This document shows, piece by piece, positions 17,300-25,149 of a stretch of 64,000 bases of DNA. This stretch comes from Actinorugispora endophytica. GTDB taxonomy: Bacteria; Actinomycetota; Actinomycetes; Streptosporangiales; Streptosporangiaceae. Under the pieces are notes generated by a model. The model ran no database searches. It saw only the letters and a list, made by a program, of their open reading frames with translations, and was not told the DNA's origin. The translations under genes and the position numbers were made by a program. How positions within the stretch are numbered: the stretch's first letter is position 1; each line of letters starts with the position of its first letter. The stretch lies in contig NZ_SNYN01000001.1 in the NCBI RefSeq assembly GCF_004363075.1, positions 687,602 to 751,601 on the forward strand, in the 5' to 3' direction.

Positions 17300-19663
17300 T
17301 CACTCCTTGGCCACGCTCTCGCCCCGCCGGGCCGTGCCGTTCACGCTCGGCTCGGGCTCCGTGCCCTCGCGGAGTCCGGGGTTGCCGCCCTCCGACACGG
17401 CGGCCGGGGACGGAGCCGGGCCGTCCGACCCGCGCCGCTTGGACCACAGGATGGCGCCGACGATGACGAGCACCGCGACGGCGCTGACCCCGATCCTCAG
17501 CACGGGGGCGTCCGCGTAGATGACGACGCTGGGCGCGATGATCAGGGCCACCAGGTTCATCACCTTGAGCAGCGGGTTGATGGCCGGACCGGCGGTGTCC
17601 TTGAACGGGTCGCCCACGGTGTCGCCGATGATGGTGGCCTCGTGCGCGGCCGACCCCTTTCCGCCGTGGTGGCCGTCCTCGACCAGCTTCTTGGCGTTGT
17701 CCCAGGCCCCGCCCGAGTTCGCCAGGAACACCGCCATGAGCGTGCCCGCGGCGATGGCACCGCCCAGGAACGCGCCCAGCGGGGCGTATCCGAGGGCGAA
17801 GCCGACCGCGATGGGGGTGAGCACCGCCAGCAGACCCGGGGTGATGAGTTCGCGCAGCGAGTCCCGGGTGCAGATGTCCACCACGCGGCCGTACTCCGGC
17901 TGCTCGGTGCCGTCCATGATCCCCGGCCTGGTGCGGAACTGCTCCCGGACCTCCTGCACGACGCGGCCCGCCGCGCGGCCCACGGCCATGATGGCCAGCC
18001 CGGAGAACAGGAACACCACGGCCGCGCCGATGATCACGCCGACCAGGACGTCGGGCCGGTCGATGGAGAGGCTGAAGGCCTCCGCGCCGAGTTCCGCCTC
18101 CACCGCGGTGCGGAACGCGCCGAACAGCGCGGTCGCGGCGAGCACCGCGGTCGCGATCGCGATGCCCTTGGTAATCGCCTTGGTGGTGTTGCCGACGGCG
18201 TCCAGGCTGGTCAGAACGTCGGCTCCGGTGCCTTCCACGTCCCCGGACATCTCCGCGATGCCCTGGGCGTTGTCCGCGACCGGGCCGAAGGTGTCCATGG
18301 CCACGATCACGCCCACCGTTGTGAGCAGTCCCGTTCCGGCCAGCGCCACGGCGAACAGGCTGATGGTGATGTTGCCCGCGCCGAGCAGGAAGGCGGCGTA
18401 GACCGCGCCCGCGATGAGCAGGGCGGAGTAGACGGCCGACTCGAGTCCGACCGAGATCCCGGACAGGACCACGGTGGCCGCGCCCGTCTCCGAGCTCTCC
18501 CCGATCTCGCGGACCGGACGGCGGGTCGTCTCGGTGAAGTAGCCGGTGAGCAGCTGGATCGCCGCGGCCAGCACGAGGCCGATCAGCACCGCGCCGATCG
18601 CGATGTAACGGGGGTCTCCGTCCAGGGCCGCGATCTCCTCCGAGACCCCGTTCAGTTCCGCGAAGCTGCCCGGGAGGTAGAAGAGGGCGGTGCCCACCAC
18701 GAGCACGGCGGAGATGACCGCCGAGATGAAGAAGCCCCGGTTGATGGCCGCCATGGCGTTCTTGTCGCGGGCGCGGGGGGCGACCACGAAGATGCCGATG
18801 ACCGCGGTGATGACGCCGATCATCGGGACCAGGAGGGGGAACACCAGCCCCCCGACCCCGAACGCGACACGGCCCAGGATGAGCGAGGCCACCAGGACCA
18901 CCGCGTAGGACTCGAACAGGTCGGCCGCCATTCCGGCGCAGTCGCCGACGTTGTCGCCCACGTTGTCCGCGATGGTCGCGGCGTTGCGGGGATCGTCCTC
19001 GGGGATTCCCTGCTCGACCTTGCCCACCAGGTCCGCGCCGACGTCGGCGGCCTTGGTGAAGATGCCGCCGCCGACGCGCATGAACATCGCCAGCAGCGCC
19101 GCGCCGAAACCGAAGCCCTCAAGGACCAGCGGCGCGGAGCCCTGGTACGCCAGGACCACGACCGCGGCGCCGAGCAGGCCCAGTCCGACGGTGAACATCC
19201 CGGCCACACCACCGGTGCGGAAGGCGATACGCATGGCCTTGTGCTCGGCGCCCGCCCGCGCGGCCGCCGCCACTCGCACGTTTCCGCGCACGGCGAGCCA
19301 CATTCCGACGAAACCGGTCAGCGCGGAGAACGCCGCACCGACCGCGAAGAACAGCGAACGCCCATAGCGGACGGCGTCCGATTCGGCCGGCAGCAGCAGA
19401 AGCAGCAATGGAATCGCGACGACGAAGACGATCAGGGTGCGGAACTGGCGTTTCAGATAGGCCGCCGCTCCCTCTTGCACGGCCCTGGCGATGTTCTGCA
19501 TTCGCTCGGTGCCCTGGTCCGCGGCGAGGACCTCACGCACCAGCGTCCCCGCGACGGCCAGCGCGAGCAGCGCCACCGCCAGGACCACGATGACAAGCGT
19601 GAAGTCCATGCCTTCCAGGACGAGCCCCGCGCCGCTCTCGGCGGCTAGGTTAAGCCCGGTCAA
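17300..19663 (-). CDS. hppA: Membrane-bound proton-translocating pyrophosphatase
   Basis: Integral membrane pyrophosphatase of about 787 residues with some 16 membrane segments; it couples pyrophosphate hydrolysis to proton export. The active-site region has TKAADVGADLVGKVEQGIP, then DNVGDNVGDCAGMAADLFES and a later GDTVGDPFKDTAGPA. In GNTTKAITKG the Lys at the position that separates subfamilies indicates a potassium-independent H+-pyrophosphatase. The start is a TTG at 19663 with GGAGGAGG five to six bases upstream, giving MTGLNLAAES before the first helix; an internal ATG (MDFTLV) is 23 codons later. The gene stands alone between a terminator and a long non-coding gap. Confidence 0.96.
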   Translation of the reverse strand: MTGLNLAAESGAGLVLEGMDFTLVIVVLAVALLALAVAGTLVREVLAADQGTERMQNIARAVQEGAAAYLKRQFRTLIVFVVAIPLLLLLLPAESDAVRYGRSLFFAVGAAFSALTGFVGMWLAVRGNVRVAAAARAGAEHKAMRIAFRTGGVAGMFTVGLGLLGAAVVVLAYQGSAPLVLEGFGFGAALLAMFMRVGGGIFTKAADVGADLVGKVEQGIPEDDPRNAATIADNVGDNVGDCAGMAADLFESYAVVLVASLILGRVAFGVGGLVFPLLVPMIGVITAVIGIFVVAPRARDKNAMAAINRGFFISAVISAVLVVGTALFYLPGSFAELNGVSEEIAALDGDPRYIAIGAVLIGLVLAAAIQLLTGYFTETTRRPVREIGESSETGAATVVLSGISVGLESAVYSALLIAGAVYAAFLLGAGNITISLFAVALAGTGLLTTVGVIVAMDTFGPVADNAQGIAEMSGDVEGTGADVLTSLDAVGNTTKAITKGIAIATAVLAATALFGAFRTAVEAELGAEAFSLSIDRPDVLVGVIIGAAVVFLFSGLAIMAVGRAAGRVVQEVREQFRTRPGIMDGTEQPEYGRVVDICTRDSLRELITPGLLAVLTPIAVGFALGYAPLGAFLGGAIAAGTLMAVFLANSGGAWDNAKKLVEDGHHGGKGSAAHEATIIGDTVGDPFKDTAGPAINPLLKVMNLVALIIAPSVVIYADAPVLRIGVSAVAVLVIVGAILWSKRRGSDGPAPSPAAVSEGGNPGLREGTEPEPSVNGTARRGESVAKE

Positions 19664-20046
19664 TCCGTCCTCCTCCAGACGGGCAGGGCCCCGCGAGCGC
19701 GCGCCGCCGCCCGGAACGGGGCCGGGCGGATCGCCCGAAGGCACATCTGGCGGGGTCTTGCCGGTGCCACCACAGATCAGGAAAAGCTCATCGTTACCGT
19801 TGTGTCAACAATCACGATGTGCCGGGAGTCTACGCATCGCTACCCCGAAAAGTGAGGGTCCAAAGAAGCTTTTCGCGGAAGTCCTTGGATATGTGATCTT
19901 CCGGTGACCCACAAAAAGCCGCAATCCGCCGCACAGTTGGATTGTTTTTTCTTTTCCCCAAAAACAGTAATTTATGCCAATAATAAGGATAAAAGGTTCA
20001 TAAGTTTCAGAAACCGACGTCCGCCCGGCCGGCGCGGGGGTGGAAG

Positions 20047-20106
20047 GGTTTCGTTGACGGTCTTGGGCTTTCTGCCCGTTTCGGGGCCGGGAAGGGCGGA
20101 AAGCCC
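20047..20106 (+). repeat. Copy of the dispersed palindromic element, right arm truncated
   Basis: The left arm (20047-20077) matches the 31-base arm at 33800-33830 with two substitutions. The 16-base loop (20078-20093) is the exact reverse complement of the loop at 33831-33846. Only the first 13 bases of the right arm (20094-20106) remain before the match ends. Sequence near 20316-20357 matches 33877-33918, so the two loci share the outer flank as well. Confidence 0.85.
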
Positions 20107-20147
20107 ATGATCATTCCGGGTGGGGGCGGAACCGCCCTCGAATGTCC

Positions 20148-20203
20148 GGTGATCTGCTGTTTCCCCCGAAATCAAGGTTCTCGGGGAAAACAGCAAGATC
20201 ACC
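20148..20203. terminator. Imperfect hairpin downstream of DUF309 gene
   Basis: GGTGATC-TGCTGTTT-CCCCGA pairs with TCGGGG-AAAACAGCA-AGATCACC across a loop of about 11 bases, with one or two bulged bases. A shorter GGGCGG/CCGCCC hairpin is at 20125-20138. Position suits termination of the minus-strand DUF309 operon. It starts with the same GGTGATC as the hairpin at 49098-49163. Confidence 0.5.
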
Positions 20204-20351
20204 AACGGAAACCACGCGAAACGGACACCGTGGGCACGGTCTCGACCCGTACCCGCCGTCGCCGCCCGCCGTGACCCCGCGATCCGCGTGACAGGAGGCC
20301 GAAAGGCCACCAAAGCACCGGCACGCGAACCACCCCCGCGCCGAAGGTTCC

Positions 20352-20831
20352 CTAGTCGCGGGTGAGGCGAAGCCCGGCCGGGTCGACCCGGTCGCCGTGA
20401 CCCGCCTCGACCTCCCCGGCCACCGCCCGCCCGTACGCGGCCACCCCGAGGGCGTCCACCCCGTGCGGGGCGGCCCCGCCGTACTCGGCGACCCGGTCCG
20501 CGCCCCGGCGCAGCAGCCTGGCCGCGCCCTCGGCATTCCCCCGCTGCGCGTGCGTCAGGCCCACCGCCACCTGCGCCAACCCGCGCCACAGCTCCCGCTC
20601 GGACTCCACGGCCGACTTCCACACGGCTTCGAGCACCTCGTGGGCGTGGAAGGCGTACCCCTCGCCCAGCAGCCGCTGCGCCTCGGCCAGCCCCTCGTCG
20701 GGCGTGAACACCGCGTCGTCGGGGACCCGGGGGACCCCGGGCGAGCCGTACGGCAGCGGCCGCCCGTAACGGTCCCGGGGGCGCTGGTTCTGGGCCTGTC
20801 CGCCCACGTTGCGGTCCCGGTCACTACGCAT
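20352..20831 (-). CDS. DUF309 domain protein
   Basis: Protein of 159 residues with the DUF309 signature FHAHEVLEAVWKSA and downstream GLAQVAVGLTHAQRGN, a small helical domain of unknown function with conserved His and Glu residues that could bind a metal. The first 40 residues are polar and probably disordered. Its ATG overlaps the end of the upstream hydrolase gene by eight bases, so the two are translationally coupled. Its stop codon lies inside a segment that is repeated at the stop codon of the MarP gene at 33913. Confidence 0.87.
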   Translation of the reverse strand: MRSDRDRNVGGQAQNQRPRDRYGRPLPYGSPGVPRVPDDAVFTPDEGLAEAQRLLGEGYAFHAHEVLEAVWKSAVESERELWRGLAQVAVGLTHAQRGNAEGAARLLRRGADRVAEYGGAAPHGVDALGVAAYGRAVAGEVEAGHGDRVDPAGLRLTRD

Positions 20832-21741
20832 CAGAATCCACTCCATCGTTGTCGAGCCACTCCATGAGCAGGGCGTTGACCTGCTCGGGCCGTTCCTGGT
20901 GCGGGAAGTGCCCCGCCCCCGGCACCAGCCGCCACCGGTAGGGCGCCGCCACGTACCGCTCCGAGCCGCGCGCCGCGGCGGGCAGCACGAGAGGGTCCAG
21001 CGCCCCGTGCACGTACAGCGTCGGAACAGTGCAGGGCCGCCGCATCCGGCGCAGGTAGCGGTACCCGTCCGGACGGAACCGGGAGCGGAACAGCCAGCGG
21101 TGGTACTCGAGCGAGCAGTGCGCCACCATGGGGATCCGGAAGGCGTCCCGGCAGCGCCGCTCGGTCTCGGCGTCCGGCCAACCAGGCCCCGACCAGCCGC
21201 GCAGCATCCGGGCGACCGGTTCGGCGTCGTCGGCCACGAGGCGGCGTTCGGGCACCATCGGCACCTGGTGGCCGAGCAGGTGGCGCGCCGCCCAGCCCTG
21301 GCGCCCCTCCAGCATCGCCTCGCGCATCCGCAGCGGGTGCGGCATCGACAGCACCGCCAGGCGGCGGACCGCCCCGGGGAAGCAGGCGCTCATCGTCCAC
21401 GCGGCCAGGCCGCCGATCCCGTGCCCGACCACGACCGCGTCGACCTCGCCCAGGGCCCGGACCAGGCCGGCCGCGTCGGACGCCGCCGTCAGGAGGTCGT
21501 ACCCGCGCGGCGTCTTGTCGCTCGCGCCGTATCCGCGCAGGTCCACCGCCACCGCGCGGTAGCCCGCCGCGGCCAGCGCGGGGATCTGGTGCCGCCAGGC
21601 CCACCAGAACTGGGGGAAGCCGTGCAGGAGCAGCACCAGCGGTCCCTCACCGGCCTCGGCCACGTGGAACCGGGTCCCGCCCGCGCTGACCGTCCGGTGC
21701 GTCCACGGGCCGTCGACCAGGGCGACCGATTCGTCGGACAT
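20824..21741 (-). CDS. Alpha/beta hydrolase-fold protein with Gly at the nucleophile position
   Basis: Protein of 305 residues resembling the epoxide-hydrolase/haloalkane-dehalogenase branch: oxyanion motif LLLHGFPQFWWAWR, DLRGYGASDKT, cap domain, VHGALDPL acid strand and PGAGHFPHQERP with the catalytic His. The nucleophile elbow reads VVVGHGIGGLAAW where GHDWGG or GHSMGG is expected, so the nucleophile is Gly. The remaining acid and His are kept, hinting at a selected but altered function. It is downstream of the holin-X gene and overlaps DUF309; this small cluster also occurs in streptomycetes as far as I recall. Confidence 0.85.
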   Translation of the reverse strand: MSDESVALVDGPWTHRTVSAGGTRFHVAEAGEGPLVLLLHGFPQFWWAWRHQIPALAAAGYRAVAVDLRGYGASDKTPRGYDLLTAASDAAGLVRALGEVDAVVVGHGIGGLAAWTMSACFPGAVRRLAVLSMPHPLRMREAMLEGRQGWAARHLLGHQVPMVPERRLVADDAEPVARMLRGWSGPGWPDAETERRCRDAFRIPMVAHCSLEYHRWLFRSRFRPDGYRYLRRMRRPCTVPTLYVHGALDPLVLPAAARGSERYVAAPYRWRLVPGAGHFPHQERPEQVNALLMEWLDNDGVDSDA

Positions 21742-21763
21742 CGCGGTCGGCCCCGTCGGTACT

Positions 21764-22198
21764 TCAGAGTTCGGCGGCGTGCTCGCGACGCAGCACGGCC
21801 TTGGTCCTGGCGAGGGACTCCCTGGTGCGGGGCATGCGCTGGATCGCCTTGTACGAGCGGATCCCGAAGAAGCCGAGGACGACGGCGACGAGCGTGTAGA
21901 AGCCGGTGACGATCAGGAAGGCCGCCCATTCGGGAAGCCCTCCCGCGACCAGGCCGAAGGCGATGGTCACGGAGGCCAGAATGAGGATCAGGTGCGCGAT
22001 CAGGGCGGCGACCACGAGCAGACCGGTCCCCTTGGCGACCCGCCGGACATCCGCGGCGAGTTCCACCTGGGCGAGCTCGATCTGCAGGCTCACCAACTGG
22101 GAGAGGTTGCCGGTCACCTCGGCGGTGAGATCCCCCAGCGAACGCTCGGTGGCGCCGAAGTCCACCGGTTCCCCGCCACCCGTCTTGGTTTCGGACAC
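21764..22198 (-). CDS. Actinobacterial holin-X-like (DUF1469) membrane protein
   Basis: Membrane protein of about 144 residues: an N-terminal amphipathic region (LGDLTAEVTGNLSQLVSLQIELAQ is conserved in this family), two hydrophobic helices (about 60-85 and 92-117), and a basic C-terminus. Such phage-holin-superfamily-6 proteins are chromosomal in many actinomycetes with unproven function. The GTG at 22198 is preferred over upstream Met codons because AGGGAG lies eight bases before it. First gene of a probable unit with the hydrolase and DUF309 genes. Confidence 0.85.
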   Translation of the reverse strand: MSETKTGGGEPVDFGATERSLGDLTAEVTGNLSQLVSLQIELAQVELAADVRRVAKGTGLLVVAALIAHLILILASVTIAFGLVAGGLPEWAAFLIVTGFYTLVAVVLGFFGIRSYKAIQRMPRTRESLARTKAVLRREHAAEL

Positions 22199-22338
22199 CG
22201 AGGCGGCTCCCTTCATTCGGACACACGTCCTTGGCATCCTTGCACAGATCCCTCCGGCCGCTCCTCACGCCTCCCGGAAGAACCGCGTGTCCCGCCCGGC
22301 CGTCCACCCGTTCACCCCCGCGACGTAGGGTTCGTAGC

Positions 22339-23139
22339 GTGAGTGCTGCGTCAGCCGATCCCCTGCTGCGGATCGCGGAACTTCCCGGAGTCGCCGAGGC
22401 CGTCCAGGAGACGCGCGACCTCGTCGACCTACTTATCGGCCAGAGGGTGCTGCGCCGCCGCGGCAGCGACGTCTCCATGGAGGCGGCGCTGCGCGGTGCG
22501 CGCGCCTCCGCGGTGCTCGAGGGCGCCGACGCCGCACTGGAGCGGGTGCGCGCCGGAGAGAGCGAGGACCCCCGGGTCAAGGGCGCGCTGCGCGTCTCCG
22601 GCGAACTGGGTGTCCTGGTGGAGACCTGGTCCAGGGCCCCACGCCAGGCACTGGCCCGGCTGCACATGCTGGCCGCGGCCGACGCGGTGCCCGCCGAGGC
22701 CCTGGGACGCCCCCGGGCGGACGGCGAGGACGCGACGGACCCGCTCGGCGTCGGCGCGCCGCCGAGCGCCGCCGAGGTCGCGGCCCGCCTGGACGCGCTC
22801 GGCTCCCTGCTGACCGCGCGGACCACCGCTCCCGCGCTGGTGACCAGCGCGATCGTGCACGGCGAACTCCTGGCGCTGCGCCCCTTCGGCTGGGGCGACG
22901 GCATCGTGGCACGGGCCGCGGAGCGGTTGACCCTGCTCGAACGCGGCCTCGACCCCAAGTCGCTGGTGCCCACCCAGCTCGGGCACGAGGAACTGCGCGC
23001 GGAGTACGTCGCCGCGCTGCGCGGCTACCGGGCGGGCACCCCCGAGGGGGTGGCCGGATGGGTCGTGCACTGCGCCCGCGCGGTCGCGGCGGGCGCCCGG
23101 GACTCCCTCGCCACGTGCGAGGCGCTCAGGCGCGCGTGA
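22339..23139 (+). CDS. Fic-fold-like protein with degenerate Fic motif
   Basis: Protein of 266 residues, all-helical in appearance. Near residue 180 it has ELLALRPFGWGDGIVARA, which aligns to the Fic core H-P-F-x-x-G-N-G-R-x-x-R but lacks the catalytic His and has D-G-I instead of N-G-R. Fic proteins transfer AMP to target hydroxyls; with the His missing, catalysis of that kind is unlikely. In Streptomyces, as I recall, the equivalent gene is annotated as an oxidoreductase and lies next to the 6S-like RNA and the Tad genes, which matches the arrangement here. The GTG start follows a weak TAGGG. Confidence 0.75.
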   Translation: MSAASADPLLRIAELPGVAEAVQETRDLVDLLIGQRVLRRRGSDVSMEAALRGARASAVLEGADAALERVRAGESEDPRVKGALRVSGELGVLVETWSRAPRQALARLHMLAAADAVPAEALGRPRADGEDATDPLGVGAPPSAAEVAARLDALGSLLTARTTAPALVTSAIVHGELLALRPFGWGDGIVARAAERLTLLERGLDPKSLVPTQLGHEELRAEYVAALRGYRAGTPEGVAGWVVHCARAVAAGARDSLATCEALRRA

Positions 23140-24060
23140 GCAGGACCGCCACGGGAGGCGCCGGAGGAATCACCGCCCGCGGATAAGCGAAACGGTACTC
23201 CGCGTCCCATTTCTCTCCGGAACCCCCGGTCACCGTTTCGGTCCGATGGATTCGTCACGGACGGACGGCGCCGGCGGATTCCGCGCGGGGCGGACAAAGA
23301 CGAACGGCACCCCGCCCATCCCTGTACCGGGACGGGGCGGAGTGCCGCCGCGGACACGTCGGGCCAGGTTAGCAAGCGTGCAATATCTATAGTCTGACCA
23401 GGCAGAACCTGATCTAGACGAGCCTCTCGCGGCTTGATGACGCGTGGGTTCCCGGCTGCCGTGCCTGGTGGGTTCCACCCACCAACTACTTCCTTTGTAC
23501 GCCTAGTCACACGACTTGAAAAGAGTCTCAGAGGGTCATTTTCGAACAAGGCCGCAAACCAGCGTGATAACGTTGCGTATAAGTTTTATTACTTGAGGGC
23601 AGGCGCGTCGAGCGCGTGTCTCACAAAGTTCCTCCCATCTTCCATCCAGGTGCGCGGCGGTACTCGCGTCCGCGCCGACCGGGACGGGTCCGCGCCGGTC
23701 GACCGCGCACCGCGACGGCCCGTCAGCGGGCGGCCTTCGGCTCCCGCGATCGACCTCACTGGATAACGGAACCGGCTCTACCCCCCCGGAGCCGGGCCGT
23801 AGGACGGCCCCCGCTCTCCCCCCGGCGGGGGCCGTCACCTCTTCCCCTCCGGTCACCGGATCCCTCCCCGGAGAGGGCCCCGCTCCCGTCTCCGGCGCCG
23901 CAGGCGACCGCGGCCGCGGGACCGGCGGAAGGCACAGGTACAGGCACCGGCACCGGGAGCCTCTGCGGGACGCGTTGTCCACAGGCCGGAGATCCGGCTT
24001 TCCCCGGCCTACGGGACCAGGCGAACGTGGAGACACCACTCCATCGCCCCGGAGGCCCCG
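23140..24060. other. Long non-coding gap between the Fic-like gene and tadZ
   Basis: About 920 bases. I see no open frame with typical third-position GC. The central part (about 23380-23600) drops in GC and carries the structured RNA candidate listed separately. The last 300 bases before tadZ are GC-rich with short direct CACCGG-type repeats near 23935-23960 and would contain the tad promoter. Confidence 0.6.
23399..23590 (+). ncRNA. Candidate 6S-like RNA
   Basis: The segment folds as one long irregular hairpin: a perfect apical stem TGGTGGGT/ACCCACCA (23466-23473 with 23477-23484), GCGT/ACGC plus GAC/GTC below it, an unpaired bubble (about 23428-23437 opposite 23510-23529), and a closing stem CCTCT/AGAGG (23423-23427 with 23530-23534) followed by GAC/GTC. 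Long hairpin plus central bubble is the 6S RNA architecture. TATAGT at 23388-23393 could be a -10 box and a T-rich stretch follows at 23583-23590, which favours the plus strand. From memory, the S. coelicolor 6S-like RNA (scr3559) lies in the equivalent interval. Strand and both ends are uncertain. Confidence 0.42.
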
Positions 24061-25149
24061 ATGACCGAGACCGATCCCGCACACCCGCTGGTCGTCACCG
24101 ACGACGCGGACCTCCTCGACGACCTCCTGCGCCTGGCGGCCGCGGCGAACGTCGAGGTGACCGTGGTCCACGCGGCCGCGCGCAGCGGCCGCTACTGGGC
24201 CTCCGCCCCGCTGGTGGTCGTGGGTGCCGACCTCGTCCACGCGCTGGCCCGGCTCGAACCGGCGGACAACCCGAACGTGGTGGTCACGAGCCGGGGCCCG
24301 GCCCGTCCGGACCACTCGCTCTACGCCGACGCGCTGCGCGTCGGAGCGCGCGACGTCCTGCCGCTCCCCGACGCCGAGGCCCGCCTGGCCGACCTGCTCG
24401 CGGAGTCCGCCGAGCGCGCCCCCGGGCACGCGCCCCTCGTCGCGGTGATCGGCGGACGCGGCGGTGCCGGGGCCAGCCTGCTCGCCGTGTCGCTGGCCCT
24501 GGCCGGGCGGCGTGCCCGGCTGCGCACCGCGCTGCTCGACGCGGACCCGCTCGGCGGCGGGCTCGACCTCCTGCTCGGCGCGGAGCACGCCCCCGGGTCC
24601 CACTGGGAGGAGTTCAGCGGGCGCCGGGGCCGGATGATCTGGTCCGCGCTGCGCGACGCCCTGCCCTCGGCGCACGGGATCTCCCTCATGACCTGGACCG
24701 CCCGCCGACCGAGCTCGCCCGTCCCGCCGACGGCGATGCGCGCGGTGCTCACCTCCGCCACCCGGGGCGCCGAACTGGTGGTCGCGGACCTGCCCCGGTC
24801 GCTGGACCCCTCCGCCGAGGAGGTGCTGCGGCGCTCCACCGTCACCCTCCTGGTGCTGCCCGCCGACGTGCACTCGGTGGTGGCCGCGGAACGGATCATC
24901 CCGCTCCTGCGAGACCTCGTCCCGGACCTGCGCCTCGTCGTGCGGGGAGCCTCCCCCGCCACGCTGTCGGTCGAGGCCGTCACCGAGTCCCTCGGCCTTC
25001 CCATCGCGGGCGAACTCACCGACGAGCCCGGCCTCGCCAGGCTCCTGGACCGCGGCGACACCCCCGCCCGGGACCCGCGCTCCCCGCTGGCGGCCTTCGG
25101 CGACTCCTTCGTCGCCGGACTCCGCGCCGACCTCGCCCTCTCCGCGTGA
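24061..25149 (+). CDS. TadZ/CpaE-like septum-site-determining ATPase (Ssd family)
   Basis: Protein of 362 residues with a receiver-like N-terminal region (about 1-115) and a MinD/ParA-type ATPase domain. The nucleotide loop reads VIGGRGGAGASLLAVSLAL, a deviant Walker A with Arg in place of the usual Lys and Ala-Ser in place of Gly-Lys-Thr, and LLDADPLGGGLDLLL follows as the Asp motif. This matches Ssd/Rv3660c, encoded at the head of actinobacterial tad loci and reported to affect septation. ATP hydrolysis may be weak or absent. Its stop overlaps the tadA start by four bases (GTGA). Confidence 0.88.
   Translation: MTETDPAHPLVVTDDADLLDDLLRLAAAANVEVTVVHAAARSGRYWASAPLVVVGADLVHALARLEPADNPNVVVTSRGPARPDHSLYADALRVGARDVLPLPDAEARLADLLAESAERAPGHAPLVAVIGGRGGAGASLLAVSLALAGRRARLRTALLDADPLGGGLDLLLGAEHAPGSHWEEFSGRRGRMIWSALRDALPSAHGISLMTWTARRPSSPVPPTAMRAVLTSATRGAELVVADLPRSLDPSAEEVLRRSTVTLLVLPADVHSVVAAERIIPLLRDLVPDLRLVVRGASPATLSVEAVTESLGLPIAGELTDEPGLARLLDRGDTPARDPRSPLAAFGDSFVAGLRADLALSA

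Larger units (their letters stand above)
19664..20351. other. Long intergenic region with AT-rich core and palindromic repeats
   Basis: About 690 bases between hppA and the DUF309 gene. The first part should hold the hppA promoter (a TTGACA occurs on the minus strand at 19803-19808, without an obvious -10). The stretch 19910-20010 is strikingly AT-rich for this genome, with T and A runs on both strands. It is followed by a copy of the dispersed palindrome (20047-20106) and a second hairpin (20148-20203). No credible coding sequence. Confidence 0.55.

Noticed and set aside
23381-23600. RNase P RNA or tmRNA in the long gap
   Set aside because: The conserved RNase P core and tmRNA features were looked for and not seen; the fold fits 6S-like RNA better.
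23616-25145. Upstream extension of the tadA frame
   Set aside because: This part overlaps tadZ in another frame and is an Arg/Pro/Gly-rich shadow; the true start overlaps the tadZ stop.
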